Positions 7,805 through 15,523 of a DNA stretch of 30,498 bases are shown piece by piece. This stretch comes from an uncultured Anaerolineales bacterium (lineage in GTDB: Bacteria; Chloroflexota; Anaerolineae; Anaerolineales; Villigracilaceae): contig CALFXA010000151.1 of the NCBI GenBank assembly GCA_937928015.1, positions 1 to 30,498 on the forward strand. Direction: 5' to 3'. Within the stretch, counting starts at the first letter, position 1. Each line of letters starts with the position of its first letter. A program made the position numbers and the translations under genes. The notes beneath the pieces are model-generated. The model did no database searches and had not been told where the DNA came from. It was given only the letters and a program-made list of their open reading frames with translations.

Positions 7805-8485
7805 ATGCCCATCAACCTCGACCTCATCACCGGCGCGTTCGCCTTCCTCTTTACCGTGCTGATCTTCAGCTACCTGCTGGGCGACAATCCGCTCTTCCGC
7901 ATCGGCTCGTACCTCTTCGTCGGCGTGACGGCGGGATATGTGGCGGCGGTCGCCATGTGGCAGGTGGTTTATCCACGCCTGATCTATCCGCTGGTCTACG
8001 GCACACAGTCCGATAGATTGCTGGCCTTCTTCCCGCTCCTGCTGGCGCTTTTCCTGTTCTTGAAAATTTCCCCGCGCACCAGCCATCTCGGTTCTCCCGC
8101 CATGGCCTACATGGTGGGAGTCAGTGCGGCGGTGACGGTGGGCGGCGCGGTGATCGGCACGATCCTGCCGCAGACCTGGGCCACCATCAACCTGTTCGAT
8201 ATGCAGACCTCCCAGTCCTGGCTGGACGTGATCGAGTCGGCGGGCAACGGCATCATCGTCCTGATTGCGTTGGTCGCCACCTTGAGCTATTTCCACTTCG
8301 GTGCACGTCCCACCGCCGACGGGGCCCCACGGCGCTTTGCCCCGGTCGAGTGGCTCGCCTGGGTGGGACGGATCTTCATCGCCGTGACTCTGGGCACGCT
8401 GTTTGCGGGCGTCCTGCTGGCTTCGTTGACCGCGCTGATCGAGCGCGTCTCTTCGTTGTATCTATTCATCTCTTCCTTCTTCTAG
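7805..8485 (+). CDS. Multi-pass membrane protein (226 aa)
   Basis: Starts one base after the stop of the PDWL gene. About six membrane segments can be read: residues near 8-27, 35-52, 75-92, 103-122, 147-165 and 186-215. The N-terminus, MPINLDLITGAFAFLFTVL, is itself hydrophobic and probably inserts as the first segment. A loop with Arg, Pro and Asp residues (RPTADGAPRRFAPVEW) separates the last two. No family is recognised. It is the second multi-pass protein of the cluster and should sit next to the ATPase-like protein encoded four bases downstream. Confidence 0.8.
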   Translation: MPINLDLITGAFAFLFTVLIFSYLLGDNPLFRIGSYLFVGVTAGYVAAVAMWQVVYPRLIYPLVYGTQSDRLLAFFPLLLALFLFLKISPRTSHLGSPAMAYMVGVSAAVTVGGAVIGTILPQTWATINLFDMQTSQSWLDVIESAGNGIIVLIALVATLSYFHFGARPTADGAPRRFAPVEWLAWVGRIFIAVTLGTLFAGVLLASLTALIERVSSLYLFISSFF

Positions 8486-8489
8486 GCCT

Positions 8490-10244
8490 ATGCCCGTCTC
8501 ATTGATCGAAGGCGATTCCCTCCTGGCAGTTGACATCGGCGCGGCCACCACGCGCGCGGTGCTCTTCGACGTGGTCGAAGGTCAATACCGTTTCGTGGCC
8601 GCGGGCCACGCCCCGTCCACGGCGGAGGCTCCATTCAAGGACGTGAGCGAGGGTGTGCGCAACGCCATCGGCTACTTGCAGAACGTGACCGGGCGCGTCT
8701 TCCTCGATACGGACCGCGTGCTGGTCACGCCGTCTCAGCCCAATGGCGCAGGCGTGGATGCCTTCGTGGCGACCCTCTCCGCGGGGCCGACCCTCAGGGC
8801 GGTGGTCGTCGGCCTGCTGGCGGACGTGTCTCTCGAATCCGCCCGCCGCCTGACCGAGACCGTCTATGCCCGTGTGGTCGACAGCATCGGCCTGAACGAT
8901 CCCCGCCGCCCGGATGAAGTCATCGACGGATTGCTGACCCTGCACCCCGACATGGTCGTGGTGACGGGCGGCACCGACGGCGGCGCCTCTCGTTCCCTGC
9001 AAAAGATTCTCGAACCCATCGGCCTGGCCAGTTACCTGATGCCGGCCGAAAAGCGCCCGTCCATTTTATTTGCGGGCAACCAGAAGATGGAGACCGAAGT
9101 CAAGTCGATGCTGGGAACGCTGGCCTCTTCGTTGCATTTCAGTCCCAACGTGCGCCCCTCGCTCGAAACCGAAGACCTCGAACCTGCCGCGCGCGAACTG
9201 GCTCGCTTGTTCGTCAACGTCCGCAAGCGCCAGCTCAAGGGCGTTGACGTGATCGATGCCTGGTCGAGCGGACATATCCTGCCCACCGGTTATGCCACCG
9301 GCCGCATGATGCGCTACCTGAGCCGCGTCTATGGTTCGGCCAAGGGCATCCTCAGCGTGGACATCGGCGCATCGGGCACGCTGGTCGCAGCGGGCTTCAA
9401 AGGCAAATCCACCCTGGGCGTGTATCCGCAGTTTGGCCTGGGTGAGAACCTGCCCGGCCTGCTCAATCACACCACCCTCGAAAATATCCTGCGCTGGTCG
9501 CCGCTCGACATCTCGGTGGGCGTCCTGCGCGACTACCTGTATCAGAAATCCTTGTACCCCTCCACCATCCCCGCCACCCGCGAAGACCAGGCCATTTCGC
9601 AGGCCATCGCCCGCGAATGCCTGCACCTGTCGATCCAGGCTGCGCGGCGGGATTTCCCCTCCAATGCCGCGTCCCTGAACTCGCGCCTGCTCCCGTTGTT
9701 CGACCCGATCCTGGCGGGTGGCGGCGCCCTGTCCGATTCGCCCACGCCCGGGCAGAGTCTCCTGCTCCTGCTGGACGCGCTCCAGCCCGTCGGCGTGACG
9801 ACCGTCATCCTCGACCAGAACAACCTGTTGCCCATTCTCGGCGCGGCGGCGGGACGGAATAACCTGCTGCCGGTGCAGGTGCTCGACTCGGGCGCCTTCA
9901 TGAGCGTGGGCACGGTGGTCTCGCCTGCCGTGCAAGCCGCCTACGGAGCGCAAATCCTGCGCGCCCGTCTGACCTACGAGGATGGCACCGAAGCCCGCTC
10001 CGAACTCAAATTTGGCACCATCGAGATTCTGCCCCTGCCCAGCGGACACGGCGGCACACTCACCCTCCAGCCTGCCGGCCATGCAGACGTGGGCTTCGGC
10101 CCCGGCCGCAGTGGACAAATCCCCGTCAGCGGCGGCGCTTTGGGCGTGGTCTTCGATGGCCGCGGACGCCCGCTCGACCTGCCGTCCGACCCGGTGCGGC
10201 GGCGCGAGCTGATCAAAAAATGGCACTGGACTCTGGGAGGCTAA
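8490..10244 (+). CDS. MutL/GlmL-like actin-fold (ASKHA) ATPase
   Basis: A 584-aa protein of the glutamate mutase L family. An ATP-binding phosphate-1 loop LAVDIGAATTRAVLFD lies at about 12-27. Further conserved blocks are DVSEGVRNAIGYLQ (about 51-64), VVTGGTDGGASRS (about 152-164) and ILFAGNQKM (about 191-199). A second VDIGASGT loop lies at about 291-298 and an adenosine-type LAGGGALS at about 408-415. In classical operons MutL accompanies the B12-dependent glutamate mutase, but no mutase subunit (MutE/MutS) is present here. The setting among membrane proteins and a repetitive scaffold suggests a PilM- or FtsA-like role in an envelope complex; that is inference. The start is four bases after the previous stop, with no strong Shine-Dalgarno. 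Confidence 0.82.
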   Translation: MPVSLIEGDSLLAVDIGAATTRAVLFDVVEGQYRFVAAGHAPSTAEAPFKDVSEGVRNAIGYLQNVTGRVFLDTDRVLVTPSQPNGAGVDAFVATLSAGPTLRAVVVGLLADVSLESARRLTETVYARVVDSIGLNDPRRPDEVIDGLLTLHPDMVVVTGGTDGGASRSLQKILEPIGLASYLMPAEKRPSILFAGNQKMETEVKSMLGTLASSLHFSPNVRPSLETEDLEPAARELARLFVNVRKRQLKGVDVIDAWSSGHILPTGYATGRMMRYLSRVYGSAKGILSVDIGASGTLVAAGFKGKSTLGVYPQFGLGENLPGLLNHTTLENILRWSPLDISVGVLRDYLYQKSLYPSTIPATREDQAISQAIARECLHLSIQAARRDFPSNAASLNSRLLPLFDPILAGGGALSDSPTPGQSLLLLLDALQPVGVTTVILDQNNLLPILGAAAGRNNLLPVQVLDSGAFMSVGTVVSPAVQAAYGAQILRARLTYEDGTEARSELKFGTIEILPLPSGHGGTLTLQPAGHADVGFGPGRSGQIPVSGGALGVVFDGRGRPLDLPSDPVRRRELIKKWHWTLGG

Positions 10245-10246
10245 CC

Positions 10247-11302
10247 ATGCAAGCTTCATTGATTCACATCCTGCCTCTCACCACCATCACGCGGGAACGC
10301 CTCCTGCCCGTGGCGGGCCGCGTGACCGCTCGTCTCAACCAGAAGGTCAGTCCCACCGACGTGGTGGCCGAAGCGGCCTGGGCGCGCGAACACGTGCTCA
10401 TCGACGTGGCGGGGGCGCTGCGCCTCTCCATCCCCGCGGCGGACCGTTTGCTGCGCTGCAAGGTAGGTGACAACCTCCCTGCCAGCGCCGAAGTGGCGGT
10501 CGGCAGGGGGCTGTTCCCCAAGACGGTCCGCGCTCCCAAAGAAGGCAAGGTGATCGCCGCGGGCGGCGGACAGGTATTACTCGAAACGGGCGAGACCAGC
10601 CTGCAACTGCGGGCGGGCCTGCCCGGCAACGTGATCGAAGTGGTGCCCGAGCGCGGCGTGGTCATCAAGACGGTCGGCGCGCTCATCCAGGGTGTGTGGG
10701 GTAATGGGCGCATCGAAACCGGCGTAATGGTCAACCTGGCCGAGAAACCCGACGGCGTTCTCACCTCGGCCCGCCTGGACGTGAGCATGCGTGGCAGCAT
10801 CATCCTCGGTGGCATGTGCAAGGATGCCGAGACCCTGCAGGCCGCCGCCGAGGTGTCGGTGCGCGGGCTGATCCTTTCGAGCCTGTTTCCGTCGCTCCTG
10901 CCGCTGGCGAGCAAGATGCGTTTCCCCATCATGGTCACCGACGGCTTCGGCAGCCTGCCGATGAACTCGGCGGCCTACCGCCTGTTGAGTACCAACGCCA
11001 AACGCGAGGTCACGCTCAACGCCGAGCCGTACGACCGTTACACGGGCGCGCGCCCCGAGGTCATCATCCCGTTGCCGGTCACCACCGAACCCGCCTCTCC
11101 CCAGGATGCGGAAGAGTTTGCTGCGGGCCAGACCGTGCGAATGCGCCGTCCGCCCTCGGTGGGCGCAATCGGAACGCTCATCACCCTGCGCCCCGGCCTG
11201 ACCCTGCTCCCCAGCGGGTTGCGTGCCCCGGCCGCAGACGTCAAAATGGAAACCGGCGAGACGGTCATCGTACCTCTCGTAAATTTGGAAGTTGTGGGAT
11301 AA
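10247..11302 (+). CDS. Unknown protein with barrel-sandwich-like segment (351 aa)
   Basis: ATG at 10247 follows GGGAGG by six bases and the MutL-like stop by two; an ATG at 10220 would overlap the upstream gene and lacks a good ribosome site. No signal peptide or membrane segment is seen. The segment RAPKEGKVIAAGGGQVLLE (about 95-113) has the Gly-turn-Gly pattern of biotinyl/lipoyl-type barrel-sandwich folds. A second beta-rich stretch, RPPSVGAIGTLITLRPG, lies near the C-terminus. The middle holds FPIMVTDGFGSLPMNSAAY. I cannot assign a family with confidence. The tight spacing argues that it works with the MutL-like ATPase. Confidence 0.75.
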   Translation: MQASLIHILPLTTITRERLLPVAGRVTARLNQKVSPTDVVAEAAWAREHVLIDVAGALRLSIPAADRLLRCKVGDNLPASAEVAVGRGLFPKTVRAPKEGKVIAAGGGQVLLETGETSLQLRAGLPGNVIEVVPERGVVIKTVGALIQGVWGNGRIETGVMVNLAEKPDGVLTSARLDVSMRGSIILGGMCKDAETLQAAAEVSVRGLILSSLFPSLLPLASKMRFPIMVTDGFGSLPMNSAAYRLLSTNAKREVTLNAEPYDRYTGARPEVIIPLPVTTEPASPQDAEEFAAGQTVRMRRPPSVGAIGTLITLRPGLTLLPSGLRAPAADVKMETGETVIVPLVNLEVVG

Positions 11303-11363
11303 TTGACCTTGGACTTGTGGACCCAATCATCCGCAAGGTCAACGAACAAGAGGAGAGTGATCC

Positions 11364-11906
11364 ATGTACGAAGGCGATGAAACCAATTTCGATGCCACCC
11401 CCCCGGAAGAAAATAATAACCGCACGTTCCTGATCGTGGCTGGCGTGCTTGGCGCGATTGTTTTGCTGTCCATCGGATGTCTGGCGGTCTATGCCCTGGT
11501 CGTGTTACCACGTCAGCAGACGACAGCCCGCGCCAATCTCGACGCCCAATCGACCCAGTCCGCTGCGATGGCCATGGCCCTGACGGCCACCTTCGAGTCC
11601 TCGATCATTCCGACCACGACTATGACCCAGTTGCCCAGCCCGACCCCGGTGCTGGCCCAGGTCGAGCCGAGCGCCACTCCGCTGCCTCCCACCGAGAATC
11701 CCGCCACCGCTACCGTGGCCGTGGCCCTCACCCAGGTGGCAGGCGCCGCCCAGAACCCGGTCACGCCCCCGGCTGCGGGAAATATGCCCAAGAGCGGCAT
11801 CGCAGACGAGTATGGGATTCCCGGGCTGGTGGTCGCCACCCTGATCCTGGTCGTTGTCATCGTCGTTGCCCGCCGCATGCGAACCTCACCCGTCCGAAAC
11901 CGTTAG
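11364..11906 (+). CDS. Membrane protein with MPKSG sorting-signal-like tail (180 aa)
   Basis: Begins 61 bases after the previous gene with AGAGGAGA upstream. Residues 1-20 are acidic and cytoplasmic, 21-48 form a membrane segment, and 50-140 are a Thr/Pro/Ala-rich linker typical of exposed bacterial surface proteins. Residues 141-145 read MPKSG, followed by IADEYGIPG, a hydrophobic segment (about 151-169) and a basic tail RRMRTSPVRNR. This is the layout of a sortase signal with MPKSG in place of LPxTG; no sortase gene is in the window, so it may simply be a second membrane anchor. It is probably the last gene of the operon, since a hairpin follows at 11940-11967. Confidence 0.75.
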   Translation: MYEGDETNFDATPPEENNNRTFLIVAGVLGAIVLLSIGCLAVYALVVLPRQQTTARANLDAQSTQSAAMAMALTATFESSIIPTTTMTQLPSPTPVLAQVEPSATPLPPTENPATATVAVALTQVAGAAQNPVTPPAAGNMPKSGIADEYGIPGLVVATLILVVVIVVARRMRTSPVRNR

Positions 11907-11939
11907 GCGCTCGCGGCTGCCGAAAGCCCCAACACATTC

Positions 11940-11967
11940 ACGGGACAGCAGTCACCTGCTGTCCCGT
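11940..11967 (+). terminator. Hairpin between the eight-gene operon and metF
   Basis: A perfect 12-base stem (ACGGGACAGCAG and its complement) with a TCAC loop, followed by TTCGTTTG. The T-tract is weak, so termination may be partial and some metF message may come from the operon. Confidence 0.65.
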
Positions 11968-11990
11968 TCGTTTGACAGAGAGAGCCAGAG

Positions 11991-12878
11991 ATGCACATCC
12001 GTCAAATCTTTAAAGAACACGAGACCACCTTTAGTTTTGAATTCTTTCCGCCGCGCACGCCCGAATCGGCGGAGACCCTGCGGCAGACCATCGAACAACT
12101 GACGCCGTTGATGCCCTCCTACGTCAGCGTGACCTATGGCGCGGGCGGTTCCACCCGTCAGTTGACGCACGGCCTGGTCACGCGCATCCAGCAGGAGGCC
12201 GACCTGACCGTCGTCTCGCACCTGACCTGTGTCGGTTCGACCATCCCCGAGATTCACGCCATCCTCGAAACCTACCTAGCCAACGGCATCCACAACATCA
12301 TGGCCCTGCGCGGCGATCCCCCGCGTGGAAGCGGTCCCTTCGTGCCGATGGAGGATGGTTTCAAGAACGCCACCGAGTTGGTGGCTTATATCAAGAAGAA
12401 CTTTCCGCGCTTTGGCATCGGCGTGGCGGGTTATCCCGAGGGACATCCCGAAACGCCCAACCGCCTGAAGGAGATGGATTATCTCAAGGCCAAAGTGGAC
12501 GCGGGCGCGGATTTCATCTGTACCCAGTTATTCTTCGACAATCATATGTTCTTCGACTTTTGCGAGCGCTGCGAATTGGCAGGGATCAAGGTGCCCGTAT
12601 TGGCGGGGGTGATGCCCATTACCAGCCGCAAGTCCATGCAGCGCATGGCCGAACTCTCGGGCGGATCAGTCTTCCCCGCCAAGTTGCTGCGCGCCCTGGC
12701 CCGCGCCGAGAACGATGACTACGCCGAGAAGGTCGGCATCCATTGGGCCACCGCCCAGGCGCTCGACCTGCTCGATAACAATGTGAAGGGTATCCACTTC
12801 TATACGCTCAATCAATCCAAGGCCACCATGCAGATCTATGAGTGGTTGGGGGTGAGTTCGTCCAATGCGTTGCGATAA
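11991..12878 (+). CDS. metF: Methylenetetrahydrofolate reductase
   Basis: A flavoprotein that reduces 5,10-methylene-THF to 5-methyl-THF for methionine synthesis or C1 metabolism. The 295-aa length is normal for the single-domain bacterial enzyme. Motifs in order are FSFEFFPPRTPES (about 14-26), the folate/flavin barrel segment SVTYGAGGSTR (about 46-56), HLTCVG (about 78-83), NIMALRGDPP (about 102-111), the VAGYPEGHPE block (about 145-154) and GADFICTQLFFD (about 176-187). All match MetF. The start ATG has AGAGAGAG upstream. It lies alone between a hairpin at 11940-11967 and a strong terminator at 12881-12917, so it is probably monocistronic. No SAM or cobalamin riboswitch is visible in the short leader. 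Confidence 0.97.
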   Translation: MHIRQIFKEHETTFSFEFFPPRTPESAETLRQTIEQLTPLMPSYVSVTYGAGGSTRQLTHGLVTRIQQEADLTVVSHLTCVGSTIPEIHAILETYLANGIHNIMALRGDPPRGSGPFVPMEDGFKNATELVAYIKKNFPRFGIGVAGYPEGHPETPNRLKEMDYLKAKVDAGADFICTQLFFDNHMFFDFCERCELAGIKVPVLAGVMPITSRKSMQRMAELSGGSVFPAKLLRALARAENDDYAEKVGIHWATAQALDLLDNNVKGIHFYTLNQSKATMQIYEWLGVSSSNALR

Positions 12879-12880
12879 AT

Positions 12881-12917
12881 AAAAAGGACGGTCACAGAAA
12901 CGTGACCGTCCTTTTTT
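12881..12917 (+). terminator. Strong bidirectional intrinsic terminator after metF
   Basis: AAAAAGGACGGTCAC pairs with GTGACCGTCCTTTTT around an AGAAAC loop. The T-run serves metF on the plus strand; the A-run gives a T-run on minus for the lipoprotein gene that converges from the right. Confidence 0.92.
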
Positions 12918-12964
12918 GCCAGATGCCGCAGAAGCTTTCGGATCGCGGACTTCGGTCCGTAAGT

Positions 12965-13912
12965 TCATTGGTAAGCATTAAACACTGTTTCGTGTGGTAA
13001 TACAGCCCTAGCCTGTACTATGTATTTTTTGCCATCCTGGATAAAAAAATCACTCTGTGAGTTTATTAAGAAAATAAAGATTTCTTTGGCCATGTCTCCT
13101 TCAATATACATGATCGATTCGGGGGTGACATAGGCGAATTTTCTCGGAGCAGGATATACCAAAGGCGGAAAACGCTTATCCCACGGCGTTACGATCGCGG
13201 ATGTTTCATCGCTGTTAGGATTTACTGGCTGGATTGATAATAAAATACGGTCAGGATAATCCGGGGTCAAGCCAGCCGGCTCATACTCACCCAGGTATTC
13301 GAGAATCTTCTGCATCTTTGGAATCACAAACTGTATATCGGGGTCGTAAACACAAAGGCGTCTCGACTTTTTGGCATTTACCAGAATGCAATGCATGGTG
13401 CCATCAGTACTTGGTTGATAATTATTTCCGTAATCGTATAATTTATCTGTCGGGTCATGTTTTTGATTGGACTCGATCGAGAAGAAGTCCAGATCATCCA
13501 ACTTGGATAGAAAACTTTTAATCTCGTCCTTCGATAAAATCTTTTGACCTCCGTTGGTGAGCATCTGCCCGTCATCATACAAAATAATAGTTGGTATCAC
13601 AGGAGGTTCAGTATAGAAGATGTCGAAAAGCGAATGTTCTCCCGCTATGTAATACTCAAAAATAACTTTTTTGGTGGGGTAGGGAGGGAATGGAGTAAAA
13701 GTTGGGGTGGGAGGAGCTAGTGTCGGCGGGGTCGGAGATTTCTCGATGCGAAGCTGCGAGTGTTGTTCCGCGTCACCTTGCGATTTTGGAGAGGTTGGAG
13801 TGGGACTCGGTCCTGCCGTAATGGATGGAGACTCTGTGGGTGCGCTTTGCAGCCCGTGACAGGCTGCCAGGAGAATGCAAACTGCGATTGAAAGTAGGAA
13901 AGTTTTCTTCAT
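12965..13912 (-). CDS. Predicted lipoprotein of unknown function (315 aa)
   Basis: The start at 13912 gives MKKTFLLSIAVCILLAACHG, a classical lipoprotein signal with lipobox LAAC and the lipidated Cys at residue 18; a longer frame reaching 13972 would put extra residues before the signal peptide. Residues about 20-80 are Ser/Thr/Pro-rich linker. A folded domain follows, with TIILYDDGQMLTNGGQKIL and a run of short helices and strands (SFLSKLDDLDFFSIES). I do not recognise a named family. The gene is visibly richer in A and T than its neighbours and is flanked by intrinsic terminators on both sides, so it is an isolated unit, perhaps acquired. The upstream ribosome site (GGTGG) is weak. Confidence 0.8.
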   Translation of the reverse strand: MKKTFLLSIAVCILLAACHGLQSAPTESPSITAGPSPTPTSPKSQGDAEQHSQLRIEKSPTPPTLAPPTPTFTPFPPYPTKKVIFEYYIAGEHSLFDIFYTEPPVIPTIILYDDGQMLTNGGQKILSKDEIKSFLSKLDDLDFFSIESNQKHDPTDKLYDYGNNYQPSTDGTMHCILVNAKKSRRLCVYDPDIQFVIPKMQKILEYLGEYEPAGLTPDYPDRILLSIQPVNPNSDETSAIVTPWDKRFPPLVYPAPRKFAYVTPESIMYIEGDMAKEIFIFLINSQSDFFIQDGKKYIVQARAVLPHETVFNAYQ

Positions 13913-13947
13913 AAAGAACCACCCGTCGTTATGACCAGCAAAATAGT

Positions 13948-13977
13948 ACGGGGTGCGGATTTTAGTCCGCACCCCGT
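13948..13977. terminator. Intrinsic terminator between phosphohexomutase and lipoprotein genes
   Basis: A 12-base perfect stem (ACGGGGTGCGGA and its complement) with loop TTTTAG. The T-run TTTTTGT follows on the plus strand and a weaker TACTATTTT on minus. It lies just past the phosphohexomutase stop on minus. Confidence 0.85.
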
Positions 13978-13984
13978 TTTTGTC

Positions 13985-15433
13985 TTATACCACGCTCTCA
14001 GCCACCTTGCGGCCATAGCCCATCAAGGCCTTGACCATCTCGGGCGTGCGGCCCTCGGCGTAGACGCGCAATACGGGCTCGGTGCCCGAAGGGCGGATCA
14101 GCAGCCACGAGTCGTCTGCCAGGATGTACTTAACGCCGTCGCGCTGGCTGATCTCGTCCACCTTCTGGCCGCCGATCTCGGCTGGCGCCTGCTTGGTGAG
14201 GAAGCCCGTCATCTCGGCCTTGGCCACGGGACGGCTCAGGCGCAGGTCCACGCGCTCGTAGTGGGCGGGACCGACATCCTCAAGCAGATCGTCCACCAAC
14301 TCCACCAGCGACTTCTTCGACTCAGCGATCATCTCCACCAGCAGCAGGCCCATGATGGGACCGTCGCCCTCGGGGATATGTCCCTTGAACGAGATGCCGC
14401 CCGATTCCTCGCCGCCGATCAACACGTCTTCCTGCATCATGTAGTCAGCGATGTGGTTGAAGCCGACGGGGGTCTCATATAACTTCATGCCGTAGCGTTT
14501 GGCCAGACGGTCGATCATGCGTGTGGTCGAGACCGTGCGCACCACCGCGCCGCTCATGCCGCGCTTCTCGACCAGGTAGCGCAGCGAGAGCGCCATGATC
14601 TTGTGTGGATCCACGAACTGACCGCGCTCGTCCATCGCGCCGATGCGGTCCGCGTCGCCGTCTGTCACCACGCCGAAGTTGCCCATGCCCGAGCTGACGG
14701 CGGAAGCCAGCGCGCCCAGGTATTTGGCGATTGGCTCGGGATGCACGCCGCCGAAGCCGGGATTCATCTCGCCGCGGATCTCGGCGATCTCGCAACCCGT
14801 GCCTTGTAGGAAGGACTTGATCACGCCGCGGCCCGAGCCGTACATGGCGTCCACCACGAAGCGTTGCGGGTTCTCGGCGATGATGTCGGTGCGGATGAGG
14901 GTCCGCAGGTGATCGAAGTAGGCGTTGAGCGGATTGAACTTCTGGATCAAGCCCGCATCGCGTGCCTTGACGTAGTCCATCAGGTTGGGACCGCGCGCTT
15001 GTTCCTCGTTGTCGTTGATGTAAATCTCCACGCGGCGGCATTGCTCGGGCAGAGCCGACCCGCCGAACGCGCCCTTCAACTTGACGCCGTTATAGCGCGG
15101 CGCGTTGTGCGAGGCGGTGATCATCACCCCCGTTTTTTTTTTCAAGCAGAAGACGGCATACGAGATGGCGGGCGTGGGCGCATCCGACTGGCTCAACAGC
15201 ACCTTGAATCCATTGGCGGCCAGCACGCGTCCCACCTCACCCGCGAAGCGGTCCGAGAGGAAACGCGTGTCGAAGCCGATCACGACCTTATTCGAGTCGG
15301 TGTCGTCATTTTTGTTCCAGTATTCGGAGGCCACCGCATCGGCGATGGCCTGCGCCACCATGCGCAGATTGTCGAAGGTGAAACTATCCGAGATGACGGC
15401 TCGCCAGCCGTCGGTTCCAAAATGAATGGGCAT
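13985..15433 (-). CDS. Phosphoglucomutase/phosphomannomutase (alpha-D-phosphohexomutase), with adapter-derived codons
   Basis: Interconverts hexose 1- and 6-phosphates through a phosphoserine for nucleotide-sugar supply. I start at ATG 15433, where AGGAGGA is five bases upstream and the protein begins MPIHFGTDGWRA; a longer frame to 15487 lacks this support. It is 482 aa. Motifs are the active-site loop TASHN (106-110, followed by Ala instead of the usual Pro), the metal-binding loop GDADRIGAMD, the sugar-binding GGEESGGI and the phosphate-binding RPSGTEPVLRVYAE. Residues 90-101 (ISYAVFCLKKKT) are encoded by Illumina P7 adapter plus a homopolymer run at 15133-15166. The reading frame and approximate length are kept, so the native protein is probably intact and the replaced residues are unreliable. 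Confidence 0.93.
   Translation of the reverse strand: MPIHFGTDGWRAVISDSFTFDNLRMVAQAIADAVASEYWNKNDDTDSNKVVIGFDTRFLSDRFAGEVGRVLAANGFKVLLSQSDAPTPAISYAVFCLKKKTGVMITASHNAPRYNGVKLKGAFGGSALPEQCRRVEIYINDNEEQARGPNLMDYVKARDAGLIQKFNPLNAYFDHLRTLIRTDIIAENPQRFVVDAMYGSGRGVIKSFLQGTGCEIAEIRGEMNPGFGGVHPEPIAKYLGALASAVSSGMGNFGVVTDGDADRIGAMDERGQFVDPHKIMALSLRYLVEKRGMSGAVVRTVSTTRMIDRLAKRYGMKLYETPVGFNHIADYMMQEDVLIGGEESGGISFKGHIPEGDGPIMGLLLVEMIAESKKSLVELVDDLLEDVGPAHYERVDLRLSRPVAKAEMTGFLTKQAPAEIGGQKVDEISQRDGVKYILADDSWLLIRPSGTEPVLRVYAEGRTPEMVKALMGYGRKVAESVV
15133..15166 (+). other. Illumina P7 adapter and poly-T inside a gene (artefact)
   Basis: Ten T residues (15133-15142) are followed by all 24 bases of the P7 flow-cell primer (15143-15166; it begins CAAGCAGAAGACGGC). 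Plus-strand frames give the known contaminant peptides FFFQAEDGIRD and FFKQKTAYEM. The poly-A/T run next to P7 is what a read shows when it runs off the end of a library fragment. Flanks on both sides encode good phosphohexomutase sequence. Confidence 0.97.
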
Positions 15434-15460
15434 GCATCCTCCTGGGATTATTTGATAATA

Positions 15461-15515
15461 AGACTTCGGGGTCCATCCGCAATTCAATAACGTTGCGGAA
15501 AAGACTCCGAAGTCT
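15461..15515. terminator. Nested long hairpin between DUF389-SH3 and phosphohexomutase genes
   Basis: AGACTTCGGGGTC (15461-15473) pairs with GACTCCGAAGTCT (15503-15515) with one G-T wobble, and CCGCAA (15477-15482) pairs with TTGCGG (15493-15498) inside it. On minus the right arm also forms a small hairpin followed by TTTT. It could terminate the upstream minus-strand genes or fold in the phosphohexomutase leader. Confidence 0.55.
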
Positions 15516-15523
15516 GGGATGGG

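Noticed and set aside
9066..10259. 397-codon minus-strand open frame
   Set aside because: Antisense shadow of the MutL-like gene in GC-rich sequence; it shows no recognisable motif and is rich in His, Gln and Arg.
11424..11510. Lipoprotein signal in the MPKSG-tail protein (SIGC at residues 36-39)
   Set aside because: The position three before Cys is Ser, not Leu, and the region before it is too long and acidic for a lipoprotein signal peptide.
14475..15041. 188-codon minus-strand frame beside the phosphohexomutase frame
   Set aside because: Out-of-frame Arg/His-rich reading of the same gene; the 482-aa frame has all family motifs on both sides.
14864..15490. 208-codon plus-strand frame containing FFFQAEDGIRDGG
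   Set aside because: Shadow of the phosphohexomutase gene; the striking peptide is translation of the P7 adapter.
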